Of a DNA stretch of 64,000 nt, positions 13,690 through 24,869 are shown one piece after another. Each line of letters begins with the position of its first letter. Position 1 is the stretch's first letter. Where the stretch lies: assembly GCA_004369045.1 (NCBI GenBank), contig ML213513.1, positions 598,968-662,967 of the forward strand, in the 5' to 3' direction. The translations under genes were made by a program, and so were the position numbers. This stretch comes from Heliocybe sulcata. Lineage: Eukaryota > Basidiomycota > Agaricomycetes > Gloeophyllales > Gloeophyllaceae. Under the pieces are notes generated by a model. The model was given only the letters and a program-made list of their open reading frames with translations. It had not been told where the DNA came from and ran no database searches.

Positions 13690-14598
13690 CTGGAATAACC
13701 TCGACTTAGTCTTCAAAGACGGGATCGGAATGATGTGTATCCAAAGGGCCGTAGGAAGCGACCAAGGGTCTTCGCCTATAATTCCAAGGCTAGCGCTTAA
13801 TCCTTTCACCTCGGCCACGGGGTCGACCGGGAATGATCCTACCTGTCTCCGAGGAGGCTTTGCATACAATGTCCGAAACTTCTGGTCAATCGGATTGAAC
13901 CATGAGAAAGAGAACGAACAACTTGATATAGCTCCTATTCATCTCGATATGAATCACAGCAAGTGCTTGCTGGTCCTAACAATCCAACCCAGCACATGGC
14001 AGATGGTGTCTTACTTCATGCTTGCTTTATAGGACACTGGCTTGTCCGCGTTCTTCCAGGCAGCAGCGTAGTGCTGAGCAGAGCAACATCTGACCGAGTC
14101 GACCCTGCACTTATCCTGACGCCCTTGACGCGTCGTGTCAGCGCAAGCGAAACAAAGAATACTCGTCGGCAGAATCACTCTCCAGCGAATGCGATCGGAA
14201 GTTGGCGTGCGTCTAGTAGACTCGCTTCCTTCGTTCCCAAGAGAGTTCGATCTGGCTCTTCATCGGCCACAAATCCGCACATAGAACACGGTTCAGAAGA
14301 AGGCATCCTCTGACTGAGAAAAGACCGGAAGAATGGCGTAGACGCTGGAGCCTCCGAGACAACCCACCGCAGATCAGCACTGGTCGTCCTCCTACTGGCT
14401 TGCGTGCAGCTGACGGCAGTTACGAGGAACATCGTGCTCGAGTATTGGCCCCGGCAGCGGTACCTGACTGAGCGACAAACCGGTTAAATAAGCCATTAGC
14501 ATGCAACAAATCTCACTCACCTTATCGGAAGAGGACACGAAATCAGCATCAAGTACCCCGGGAGCCATATAATATACACTAAATCATCACCACAGGCC

Positions 14599-15819
14599 CT
14601 ACGACGCGGGCCCCTTCGGAATCGCCTCCTCAGTCATCTTCGCAATCTCCAAGAACGCCGTCAAGAGCGCAGGGACGACAAACGGCTCCCTGCACTCCCT
14701 CTCCACCTCGCTCAGCACCTGCTCCACCGCTGCTCTTCTCGTCTGCTCCTCCGCCAACCGCGCTTCCGCTGCGCGCCGGAGTGAAGCCTCTTGTCGGAAA
14801 GTAGCTTCCATCGCTGCACGCGTTTTAGAAGAAGGACACAGATGCATAGATGAGACAGACGCACTCGCAAGGTCATTGAGATCCAGCCGCTCCGAGTCCG
14901 CTGCAGACTGAAGGTCGGGCAGGACGGGTGCACCGAGCTTCTTGAGCTCCTCGAGGAGGACGGGCAGGCGGGCGCGGGCGGCGGTGATTTGCCGGCGGTT
15001 CTCCCAGAACTCGCGGGTGAGGCGGGAGACGTCGTGATGCGAAGGTCCGGTCGGGGGTTGACGAACCTCGGAGGGGAGAGGCGGGTCAATCGGGACGGGT
15101 GGCGGAGCTTGACTGGGACCCTAAGATGGCGATGAAGCATTAGAAGTCGTGACGGTATAGCAAAGAGTATGGACCTGGGTTTGTATATACGTTGAGAAGG
15201 GTTGATCTAATGGAGGGACTGAAGAAGACGGGACAGCTGATGGTGGAGGCCGGCGAGGAGGAGACGCAGATCTGTCTCGTGCTCTCATGGGGATAGAATC
15301 GCGCCGATCGCGAGGTAAAGGAGGCTGTGGCAAGTGCAAGCGATGGCGAGCGTCAGGTCTGGCGGGACTGCGCTTGCTATGAGCATGGTGTGATCAGTCC
15401 GTCGGTGGTAGACACGCACGAATGATAGGTATACATCTTCATGCTGAGAGCGCAAACCTGTTAATCCAGGGGTGACCACACGTGCTATCGCTTACATTGA
15501 AAGCGGCGCCTTGATGCTCTGATCCAAGCGGGGAAATTTCGTCTTTATAAGACGAAGTAAGGTCTGCAAACCCGTGAGCTCACTCTCTGGGTTATACATG
15601 AATCGAATATACATGATTCTCGTCCAAATCACACCAGTAAGCCGTCACCCAGTCTCCCCCAAAGTGTGCCGTCCTGAATATGCACTCCGTCTTCGGATGT
15701 GGCAGGCCAAGCGCAGTAAAGTCCTTTCTCAAGGTGCGGACAATGTCTTCGTCGGTCCTCAGTCTGGCCGACTTCTGAGGGTCATATCGTGTGGCAACGA
15801 CCAGGTCGTATAGAGTCAT
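14599..15819 (-). CDS. Orphan protein with Pro-rich linker and C-terminal coiled coil
   Basis: Five exons (15819-15613, 15563-15496, 15443-15420, 15376-15175, 15120-14599) encode 340 residues; the third exon is 24 nt. The N-terminal ~90 residues look globular (DLVVATRYDPQKSARLRTDE, then HFGGDWVTAYWCDLDEN). The middle is rich in Pro, Ser and Arg, and the last ~110 residues are a strong coiled coil (RRAAEARLAEEQTRRAAVEQ). I do not recognise a family. Its neighbour upstream on the same strand is profilin, but nothing links the two. Splice sites and phases agree throughout, so the gene is probably real; the start is the least certain part because no clear promoter is visible. Confidence 0.6.
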
Positions 15820-16580
15820 TGCTGCGGGGTATTTGGACAACAATTCGGGCGGAAGCAGCAAGTATTCGCATGATGAGCAAGGGTTCGCATGATGAAAGGA
15901 GAGTGCGGTCGCACATCACGTTGGGCAGATATTACTGTCACGCCCGCACGTGATTGTAACACGTCTAGACGTGTGTGGCATATCGCCACATTTGCAGGTC
16001 CCAAAATCTCAAAATTTTTTCACGCACGTATCAGCATGGAGAACGCTATAATAGATAAATATTAAAACATGAGCAGCGCTGCTTAATGCGTGGATCTCGT
16101 GCACCGCTTCTCGCAAAACATTTGAGGAATCACATAAGGTTGCCAGAACACCACACATGTATCACCAACTATTGCTGTTATTCCAGCAGTTCCACATCTT
16201 TGTTCCTGGCCGCTGACCGTGGCTTTGTATGTTGGTGTCCTGGTGCGCCAACGCTGAACGGAAGGAGTTCGCTTGAGCCTGCCAGGCAGCCAATACAAGG
16301 GCGTAGGCCCCACGGATGTCGCCCGATAACGTGACAGACCTTCCTTCCTGCTCTTGAGGAAGGCAGAGCTACAAGCCCCTCGAAAGCCAGTTGATGATGG
16401 TCGTGGATGTCACATCATCTCTGTCATCTCCATAAGACCTGTACGTGCTCCGGCGACGATCCGACGCAGCAGTCGAGAGTGATTATGAGATTACTTATGC
16501 GGAAAATGCGAGCCCTGATTTACATTGATGAAACGCTATGCCTCCGCTATGATTCTTGAGCTTAGTCTTCCGTAACGAGA
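15820..16580. other. Intergenic, orphan promoter and profilin 3' side
   Basis: This gap is about 760 bases between two minus-strand genes. It contains an AT-rich patch near 16010-16070 that may belong to the orphan gene's promoter. No coding frame, RNA gene or repeat was recognised. Confidence 0.45.
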
Positions 16581-17165
16581 TCAATATCCGACACCGATAA
16601 GGTAGTCAGCCAGTCCCTCCACAACGGTCGTCGCCTCTCCGGCCTGTATAGGAGCAGCATACTCTGCAACGATGACTGCTTGCTTGGTCTTCACGACAAC
16701 ACATCCATCAGCCTGAAGCGGGCGGCCATCCGCATCGTCAGTCGCCCGATCCTAACGCGTGGAAGAGACGCATGGTACTCACAGCCTTCTTGCCATAAAT
16801 ACTCCGATCGTTGACCTGAAGAGTGAAGAACTTTTGGCCGGCGAGACGGACGCCGCTGGCCTGGGTCGCCTCCTGGTTGGAGAATGCCTTGACTATGGTG
16901 CTCTGCTCCTCTGGAGAGAGCTGTGCCGATGCGATGTCGCGATAAGAGCGAGGCAGAGTATGTCAGACGAAGTCTGAATCGCCGAGTAGACCACGTACTG
17001 AGTACCCCGGTGACGAAGCCCATACGCCGCCAGCCTGGCCGAGGATAGCAGCTTTCGTGACCTTGCCCGTCCCGACGAGGTTGGTGTCGACATATGCTAC
17101 ACATCGCACACATGTCAGAACCAGTACAAAGATCATAGACGACCTAACGGACCTTGCCAGGACAT
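16581..17165 (-). CDS. PFY1: Profilin
   Basis: Four exons (17165-17153, 17096-16999, 16920-16783, 16712-16581) give 126 residues, the normal length of fungal profilin. The protein starts MSWQAYVDTNLVGTGKVTKA, continues with ILGQAGGVWASSPGYSLSPE, and ends with ATTVVEGLADYLIGVGY. Profilin binds actin monomers and poly-proline and promotes filament growth at formins in the cytoplasm. Both the N-terminal helix (Trp3) and the C-terminal helix used for poly-proline binding are present. The first exon has only 13 nt, which puts an intron after the fifth codon begins. The leader upstream of the ATG is strongly CT-rich, as in many highly expressed fungal genes. Confidence 0.98.
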
Positions 17166-17983
17166 ATTGAATGCAGAGTCTAATCAAAGGAGAAACAAGA
17201 GAGACGGAGGCAAGACGCGATGTCGAGAGGGGGGTCTTGCGCCTAAAACAGAATCCGGAGATCGCCATCAGATAGTTAGATGGCCGAACAAAACAAGTCT
17301 GTCAAAGCTTGCCCTAAACTACACGTGACTGTGCCGCTTGCCACCCTACTCGTTCGCTTAAGGCGCGACTCCTTGAACCCTGCTGTGACCCTGCCCACTT
17401 ATTACATAGCAAGCTTCGCAGCGTTTCAGATACAGCAAGTTACGTGGTTCAGACCCATTTACCACGTACGCTCTAAATTTGCTGCCTTCGGTTACAAGCT
17501 GCAAGCTGGCGGATATACTGCACTCGGCGTCGCAGAATGGCAATGCACCATTCAATTCGAATTTGTAGGCCTCGTATAATGATGCATAACAGATGGATGT
17601 TGACTCTGGTCAAAAGGATTTCATAACGTTCGATAGGGATTCTCGTAGCATTGCGCTACCGAACCAGGTTTCGCGGTCATAAGCTCTCTCTTTCTGGCGT
17701 GTATATGAATGGACCGACCGATATTCGCAGCCGTGTTTGTCACAGACGGCTCGAAAGATATCTTCGTCGATGCTCCTCGCGCCGACGCCTTATCTCCCGG
17801 TCCGCGCCCACGTCACGTGCGCTATGACAATCCATGGCGCTTAGTTATATTCGGACGCGTCTATATCTAGTGTGTGCAGTGTCCACGGTCTGGTACATTG
17901 CAGCACCCGCTTCCCAGACGTGCTCCTCACGCCCGCATTCGACCTCTCTGTCGTACAGGCCAACCCGCACGTAGCTGCACAAC
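17166..17983. other. Divergent promoter of profilin and first AKR gene
   Basis: About 820 bases separate two divergent genes. The profilin side is CT-rich on its coding strand. No additional gene is supported, although short open frames exist. Confidence 0.5.
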
Positions 17984-19307
17984 ATGCCTTGGGACCTTAT
18001 CAAGTTGAACGATGGTACGTTCCTTTATCGGTGTTACGCGAATTTATTGCCTTGCTAATGAGAAACTGTCAACGGCTAGGCCACGCGATCCCCAGCATTG
18101 CCTTCGGAACATGGACCTTAGGCAATGGGCGGGGTCCTATTGACCAGGTTGAGCAAGCTCTGTCCGTAGGCTTCGACCATGTCGGTATGTTAAGGCTACC
18201 CTACCAACGAGGCTTACGAACATTACTAAGTACTCTCTGGGCGAATAGATACTGCCCAGGCATACAGGAATGAGGCGGAAGCGGGCCAGGGAATCAAGGA
18301 GAGCGGTCTGTCTCGCTCCGACATATTCGTCACCACCAAATACTCTGGCACAGGCGGGCTCGACGTCGAGACCTCCATTGACAACAGTCTGAAAAACGTG
18401 AGTCCGAGCGTGTCCCCCGAATGATTAAGCTTGACTCTGATCTCATTGATAGCTCGGGCTATCCTACGTCGACTTGTATCTCATTCATAGCCCTCGCCTG
18501 GCTAATCCCGATATTCCGACCATCTGGAGCAAAATGGAGAAAATCAAGTCTGACGGGAAGGCAAAGAGCATTGGCGTCAGTAACTTCCAGGTTCAGCACC
18601 TAGAGACGCTCTTGGCTTCGGCGAAAGTCAAGCCTGCGGCGAATCAGGTAAGATTAGACTGTGATATGCTTTCCCTGACTGGGATAGACGCTGAGATGAT
18701 TGAGTGGAGATTCTGCTACACCCCTACGTCTACAAAGAGCAGGCACCGCTGCTGGAATATTGTGCGAAGAACAACATCGTGGTCGAGGCTTACAGTGCAC
18801 TCATGTACGTGCGCATCCTTTCATCCCTCTACTCATCCCGCTGAAAAAATGCCATAGTCCTCTGACTCATCAGCCCGGGGGACCAGTGGACAAGCCGGTC
18901 AGCGACATTGCGTCGCGTCTTTCGGCTAAACCCGAGCAAGTCCTGCTTGCTTGGGTGAAGGCCAAGGGCGCTGTAGCCGTAACGTAAAAAGTGCCCTTTC
19001 ACTGCCTGCGAGCTTTTCACTCATGGTTTCGATACAGAACAAGCTCCAAGAAGGAGCGTTTGGACAACTACTTGGCCGCTGGCGATCTTGGTGCGACTCG
19101 TCTCATATGATTTCTACGGAGTTGTTCGTACTAAATTGTGTGTTGGCAGACCTTACCGACGATGACATTGCGTCGATAGATGCAGCTGGAGCTCAGGGAG
19201 CCCGTATGTACAGTGCCAGGAAGGCATTCAGAATCATGGCTGTTGTGGGACTCGGCGTAGCCGTCATCTTGAGAGTTTGCAGCGGGTATGGTGTCGAGAT
19301 ATTCTGA
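17984..19307 (+). CDS. Aldo-keto reductase, copy 1, with hydrophobic tail
   Basis: Eight exons (17984-18014, 18080-18184, 18249-18397, 18453-18647, 18710-18804, 18858-18983, 19038-19090, 19150-19307) give 303 residues. AKR features run in order: the start MPWDLIKLNDGHAIPSIAFG, DTAQAYRNE with the catalytic Tyr, VTTKYS with the Lys, YLIHSPR with the His, GVSNFQVQHL, and the NADPH-binding end TSSKKERLDNYLAAG. Such enzymes reduce aldehydes and ketones with NADPH in the cytosol. The tail is unusual: after the normal end it continues RKAFRIMAVVGLGVAVILRV, a short hydrophobic helix flanked by basic residues. This could anchor the enzyme to a membrane. The second copy lacks this tail. Confidence 0.93.
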
Positions 19308-19768
19308 GACTGTTAAGGCATCGGAAAGCGCAATGACGTAGTTCTTGAACTTGACTGTTTGGACAGAGGGTGTGTGTATTGAGGTATGTAGGGTTTTGTG
19401 ACATTAGCACCATGTACTCCAGGAACTGCTGTTGTAGGACTCGTCAGAGCATGGCATGTACACGACTATAGCTATCGTCGGTGGTCTGTTGCTGACGGCT
19501 GCCATCCTGTTCATCGGTTGTCGGCTGTGGCGCATCAAAATATCAGGCGCTCTGTTTGACGGGGCCCGCCTTTGACTTGATCAGTCTCAGAGCCCTGCCT
19601 GGGTCGCTGCAAGGTAAAACCGAAGCTGACTTACTTATGGTAGGCTAAGCATGATGTGTAGCCACCATCGATGCGCTGCGGAGGGTATCCTTATCTGTCA
19701 TGTCTGGCTGACTAGCAAAAGCAATAAAATGAGCGCCGGCGGCTGATCCTTCGAGAGGCCTGACCATC
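19308..19768. other. Spacer between the tandem AKR genes
   Basis: About 460 bases hold the 3' end of copy 1, the possible small ORF at 19456-19575 and the promoter of copy 2. No other feature was recognised. Confidence 0.45.
19456..19575 (+). CDS. Possible small membrane protein
   Basis: A 39-codon frame between the two AKR genes starts MYTTIAIVGGLLLTAAIL and continues FIGCRLWRIKISG. It would form one transmembrane helix with basic residues on one side. No promoter, intron or homologue is known to me. It could be a real small protein, a lost exon of copy 1, or chance. Confidence 0.22.
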   Translation: MYTTIAIVGGLLLTAAILFIGCRLWRIKISGALFDGARL

Positions 19769-20995
19769 ATGCCGTGGTCAACAGTGAAGCTCAACGACAG
19801 TAAGGCAATGTTCTCCTCATTGGGGATATTTCTTCCACAAAACTGCCCCTGAAATAGAGACATGCATGCCAAACATCGCCTACGGTACTTGGCGTCTACC
19901 TGACGCGGCGACCTCAGTCAGGGATGCACTAGATGCAGGTTTTCGTCACATCGGTATGGACTAATATGCTTGCCCTTCCTGCGCTGAAACTTCATTCTGC
20001 AGATACTGCCGAGGCTTACAAAAATGAGAGCGAGGCAGGCGACACCATTGAGCAAAGCGGTGTGCCCCGCTCAGAGCTATTCATCACTACCAAGTTTGCT
20101 GCAGTCGATGGCCAAGCCGTCGAAGTTGCTATTCGAAACAGCCTAGACCGTGTAAGTCCACGAGATTAATATGACAAAACCGCATCTTGATTGGGATGCT
20201 TAGTTGGGCATCTCATACGTCGATCTTTACTTGATTCACAATGTTCGCCATGCTCAGCCGGATATCCCGACGTTCTGGAAGAAGATGGAGAAGATCAAGG
20301 CTAGCGGCCTGGCAAAGAACATCGGCGTCAGTAATTTCAAGCTCGAGCACTTACAGCAGCTCGAGAATGCCCAGGTCAAGCCTGCCGTGAACCAGGTTAG
20401 GCTGTCATTAGTATTGCTTCGGCGAAAGACGGCCCTGATTGCATCTCGTAGATCATGTTCCATCCGTACTTGTACGACGGCCTCAAGCCCACCCTTGATT
20501 ACTGCTCCAAAAATGGAATAGTCGTCGAGGGATATAGCCCCTTGATGTACGCTCTATTCTGGCTGCACGCACTTATATTAACAAAACACATGTTGTAGAC
20601 CTCTGGTTCACGTACCTATCGGCAAGGAAGCAGCAACGAATGTAGCATCTCGGTACTCCGTCGGACCTGAGCAGGCGTTGCTTGCATGGTCGAGAGCGAA
20701 GGGCGTAGTGCCAGTGACGTATGCTTCCGAGACGCCCTTCTGAAGCAGATGCCTTTTGCTTACATTGCGTTAACTGCAGCTCAAGTACCAAGAAAGAGCG
20801 CATGGAAGCTTACAGAGCAGCGGGAAATTTAGGTTAGAGTGTTCTCTGCGAGTGCACCAATCACTTATCGCATCTCCTTTGCCAGAGCTGACAGTGGAGG
20901 ACATAGCAGAGCTCGATGCAGCTGGGACCGAAGGCGCACCTGCATGGGAGAAGATCTGGAATGACTATATTGCGTCCCACATGAAGAAGAATTAA
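19769..20995 (+). CDS. Aldo-keto reductase, copy 2
   Basis: Eight exons (19769-19799, 19858-19953, 20003-20151, 20204-20395, 20452-20546, 20599-20718, 20780-20832, 20886-20995) encode 281 residues. The intron positions and phases match copy 1 one for one, which marks the pair as a tandem duplication. Key sites are kept: DTAEAYKNE, ITTKFA, YLIHNVRHAQPD, GVSNFKLEHL and TSSTKKERMEAYRAAG. The protein ends normally (AWEKIWNDYIASHMKKN) without the hydrophobic tail of copy 1. It is a soluble NADPH-dependent oxidoreductase by family; the substrate is unknown. The gene converges on the following multi-TM gene, with only 64 bases between stops. Confidence 0.94.
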
Positions 20996-21059
20996 CCCAT
21001 AATATACATAACGACGAGATCATGCCTATTAAATATCTTCGGCTAATGGGGCGCCCTGA

Positions 21060-22527
21060 TCATGTGGCCTTGTAGCTCTCAGCAATCCGATACGCAAACA
21101 GTACACAAAGTATAGCCAATCCCGCAATGACCATCGACAAAATGATCCACCTCCATCCTACGACTATTGCGCGACCCAGGTCCTTACACCATTGCCTGAA
21201 GCCCGGGCCGCCCGCATCCTCCCCATAGTCCAGACTGTGCTTGCTCAACACGCTAAGATCGATACCATCCTCGGATGTGTCGAAAGTATGTGCCTTCTCA
21301 TACGCAACCTCGAGTACTGTTTTTCTACGAGCGGCTTGAATGGCTGCGGCAACCTGGAAGATCGCAAGGATTGGTGGAAGAGACGCCATCAGGGTGAGTA
21401 AGGAGCCAAAGGTAATCACGGCCCCGAGGATAACTCCGCCATTCGTCGCAGCAGTCACTTCGGTGACCAATACCCAGGTTACGAATGGCAACCCGGAGAA
21501 AGCGAAGAAGCGGGTGTGCGCATACTTCGCCCACATCCGGCGTCTACAGCACGATCATTATAAGTAATGTGATCAAACATGAAAAGTGTAGTCCGCTCCC
21601 ACCTGAATCCTTTGACGTTCTCCCAGGTCAGGTACCAGAATCCCCGTTTTTCCAACCAGGCTGACTTACGTCTATTCCATTCCACGAGGATGAATATATT
21701 GACGAACAGAAGGATTGCTCCACAAATGACCACTCCGCCGTTCGTAAGCAGAAAGAATGGCGCGAACAAGCCGACTTTCTTCTTGTAGCAGCTTTCCTGG
21801 CTAAACATCGAGTTGCCGGCCTTGTCCACTAATGTGAACACCACGAATAAGGTGTATATCACGAAGGCGCTGATGAGGAGGATGGTCCGTGCTATGGATG
21901 TTGCATCCCACTTGAAGCGCCGGAACCAGATGAGGGAATATATGGTCTGCAACCACAGATAGCAGGTCAATGGCGAGCCCACAATAAGTAAGGCGAGTTC
22001 GGCGTGCACTCGACCGAGCTGGTTGCCGTGCAAGACAGAAATAAATGTCGATATGAGAATGGAATAGATGGTGAGCAGCTGCGCCCAGACGACGTCAGGT
22101 CTGTTTTCCACCATCGCCAGGACACATGCTGGGTTGAATGTGAGTACCACGCATGCCCGATGTCCCTAAACTCAATCACCTGTCGCGAAGGATGTTATGT
22201 AGGCCGCTATCCGTGTTAGTTGACCTTGATGCACTGTTCAGTCTCACAGTCACAGCAATCGGACAAACTGAGCTCACCAGCAACGTCAGTATTTGGACAA
22301 TACCCGTATGGACAATTGTCGTTCGGAGGGTTGTTGCAATATGCCGTCCAGAAATTAGTACGATCAGCTCCAAGTACAGTTCCGATGCACTGGGTCATGA
22401 GCGCATTGAATGAGGCGTTGCTGTAATATTCCGACTGATTGGAGTGTTCCCAGGCATTTTGGCACACCGAGGAGTTCAAGATGTTGTAACCGGAATCCGA
22501 AGTGTCGTTAGGGAAGGAGCTGTACAT
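21060..22527 (-). CDS. Orphan multi-TM protein, copy A
   Basis: Four exons (22527-22278, 22224-22180, 22128-21603, 21543-21060) give 434 residues. The N-terminal ~80 residues look extracellular, with many potential N-glycosylation sites and conserved Cys (FWTAYCNNPPNDNCPYGYC). About eight hydrophobic segments follow; a well-kept loop reads HGNQLGRVHAELALLIVGSP and another LVEWNRRKSAWLEKRG. The C-terminus ends in a final membrane helix and a short basic tail. I recognise no characterised family. It is one of two tandem copies (see 23412-24869) that share exon structure, including a 45-nt second exon. A receptor or transporter role would be a guess. Confidence 0.8.
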
Positions 22528-23411
22528 AGTGGAGGGATGCGAAGACTCCTCCTGGAGTCGCAAGAGGTTGCCTGGAGCGCGAGGGGGGAAAGGCCTAGCG
22601 GAATGACAGAAGCCTTGAAGTGCATAGTTATATCGTCCTATCTGGCGCTGTCACCCCGGGATGCTGACAAATGTTGAGGGACAAGCGCTGAGCGCTGATG
22701 GTTCACTTGCCACCCATTTGACTGATTCCTAACCGTACGTAAACTGGGGGCGGTGCTAAGCCGTTAGGCGACTAGACTGCATCAACTCAATAAGGCGTCT
22801 GCAAGAAGATCGTAAATTAAGACCAAAACTTACCAGCGCCGCCATGAGCGCTAAGACCCCGAATGGCCGGAGAAAAGCACAAAGTTCATGATATATGGGG
22901 CGGCCTTATAGGCTGACCAGTGGTAGCGCGCGAACCACTCCCGGGGACCGATCTTCCTCTGTGTATCCGGAATGCCTGCGGTATCTGTTGTGGAGAGCTC
23001 TAGGCATGAAAGTGCTATTCATAAAACCTTGGAAGGGTCACTACTGTGCGCCATCCAAGCAATACGACGTACCTCCGGTAAGGAACCCGGCGGAAATCCA
23101 TGTTTTAACAAGTGATGGACAGCGCAAGACCTGTCTATCAAAGAGTTGGTGATGATAAGCCGTCAATATGGGCCATTACAGATCACGATCCATGCCGGAT
23201 AAGCAGCAAAACTCGATGGAGACGCGACAATAGAACTCTTAAAGCTTGAAAGATGCCGCAGCCTTGCCCAAGTGAAATTCGCTGTCGTCATGGTCGGTAA
23301 CTGATACAAGTGGGTATCGATATTCTGCCTAGGATATACACACATCAGCCAATAAGTTATTCTCAGCCAATAAGTTATTCAAAATTGCTCCTGTCACCAT
23401 GCCAGCTCCTC
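22528..23411. other. Spacer between multi-TM copies
   Basis: About 880 bases with the promoter of copy A and the 3' side of copy B. A short direct repeat (CAGCCAATAAGTTATTC, twice between 23344 and 23380) is the only distinct feature. No gene is supported. Confidence 0.45.
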
Positions 23412-24869
23412 CTACCGCTGCTCTGCTAACCAATAGCCTACGACGACCGCAGCCACCGCCAGTCCCACTGTGATCCCCGAGATAAACAGCCATACCCAAC
23501 CGACGACGACGGACCGCCATAAGTCTCGACACCACTGCCCAAAGTCCTCGCCTTCGCCCTCCCTCTCCCTCTCATTTCCATGCTTCTCCAGTTCGCTGAG
23601 ATCAATCGTGCTCCCCGAGAAGCTGGGATTATGAGCTTTCTCGTACGACACCTCTGTCCTCTCCCAGCGTCTAGCCGCTTGGTTCGCGGCAGCGGCTTGG
23701 ATGATAGCGAAGATGGGCGGTAGTGTGGCGAACAGAGTGAGGAGTGAGCCGAACGTGAAGACGCTCCCGACGTACATCCCGCCGGATGTGACGGCGATGA
23801 GCTCTGTCGTCCATACCCATCCTACGAATGGTATGCAGACTAGGGCGAAGAATTTTGTACGTTGGTATTTCTCGCACATCCTTCGTCTGCGATTTCAATG
23901 TCAGCGTAGTGATCCAGCCCAGGATGTCATTGAGCATACCTGAATTCCTTGACGTTGCTCCACCTCAGGTACCAGTTACCCCTCTTCTCCAGCCAGGCAA
24001 CTTTGCGCCTATTCCACTCCACGATAGAGAGCAGGCTTACAATGGCGAGAGCAATGCTGCAGGTATACAGCCCGACATCCGTCAATAAGAAGAACGGTGC
24101 AAATACATTGATGTCCTTCTGATAACAGCTCTCCTGGCTGAACAAGCGGCCCGTGTTTGGCAAGCGCGACAGGACCGCGAATACGATGTAGGTCACGAAT
24201 GCGCAAATCAGGAGAAACTGACGCGTAATTGAGACAGCGCCCCATTTGTGTCGCCGGAAATGCCGGAGGGAAACGACCGTACGGGTCCACATGGAACATG
24301 TGAGAGGGGAGCCGACGATGAGTAATGCCAGTTCGGCATGCACACGTCCGAGCTGGCGACCGTGTGCGATAGAGATGCAGGTGGACACAAGGATAGACCA
24401 TATGGTGATCAATTGGGACCACACGAGTTCGTTTTTGTCTGAAGCAATCTCCAGTAAACAAGCTGCAAGAATCGGAATGTTAGTCTTGAAATATTTGACG
24501 GACTGTATACTCGCCTGTAGCAAACGATGTGAAGTACGCAGATATCCTCGTAATCGGTCCTAGAATTTCTCAGTGTTGGCATTATAATTGCGCCCAAGTG
24601 AGCAAAGACTTGCCAGCGACGTCAGAGTTTGGGCAATATCCGTACGGACAGCCATCGTCCGGAGGATTGTTGCAATAGGCAGCCCAAAAGTTCTCGCCAT
24701 CGGCCTGGAGGAGGTTGCCAATGCAGTTGGCCAACACCGCATTAAATGTGGCGTTTGTATTATATTGTTCTCGATTTGAGAGTCCCCAGGCGTAGGCGCA
24801 TACTGTATCGTTGTAGATGTCGCGGCCCGTGATACCATTGATGACCGGAGCAGAAGTTGTGGCCGTCAT
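23412..24869 (-). CDS. Orphan multi-TM protein, copy B
   Basis: Four exons (24869-24614, 24559-24515, 24462-23940, 23886-23412) give 432 residues. It parallels copy A throughout: FWAAYCNNPPDDGCPYGYC in the N-terminal domain, HGRQLGRVHAELALLIVGSP after the second membrane helix, and VEWNRRKVAWLEKRGNWYL. The two middle exons have the same or nearly the same lengths as in copy A. The first two introns appear to begin with GC (GCAAGT at 24613 and GCGAGT at 24514), where copy A has GT. If those sites are not used, the reading frame breaks, so this is the best model. Function is unknown. Confidence 0.78.

Noticed and set aside
13484-14032. 182-codon plus-strand frame beside the GH1 gene
   Set aside because: No motif or splice context. 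The minus strand here has a better last-exon candidate with a clear acceptor.
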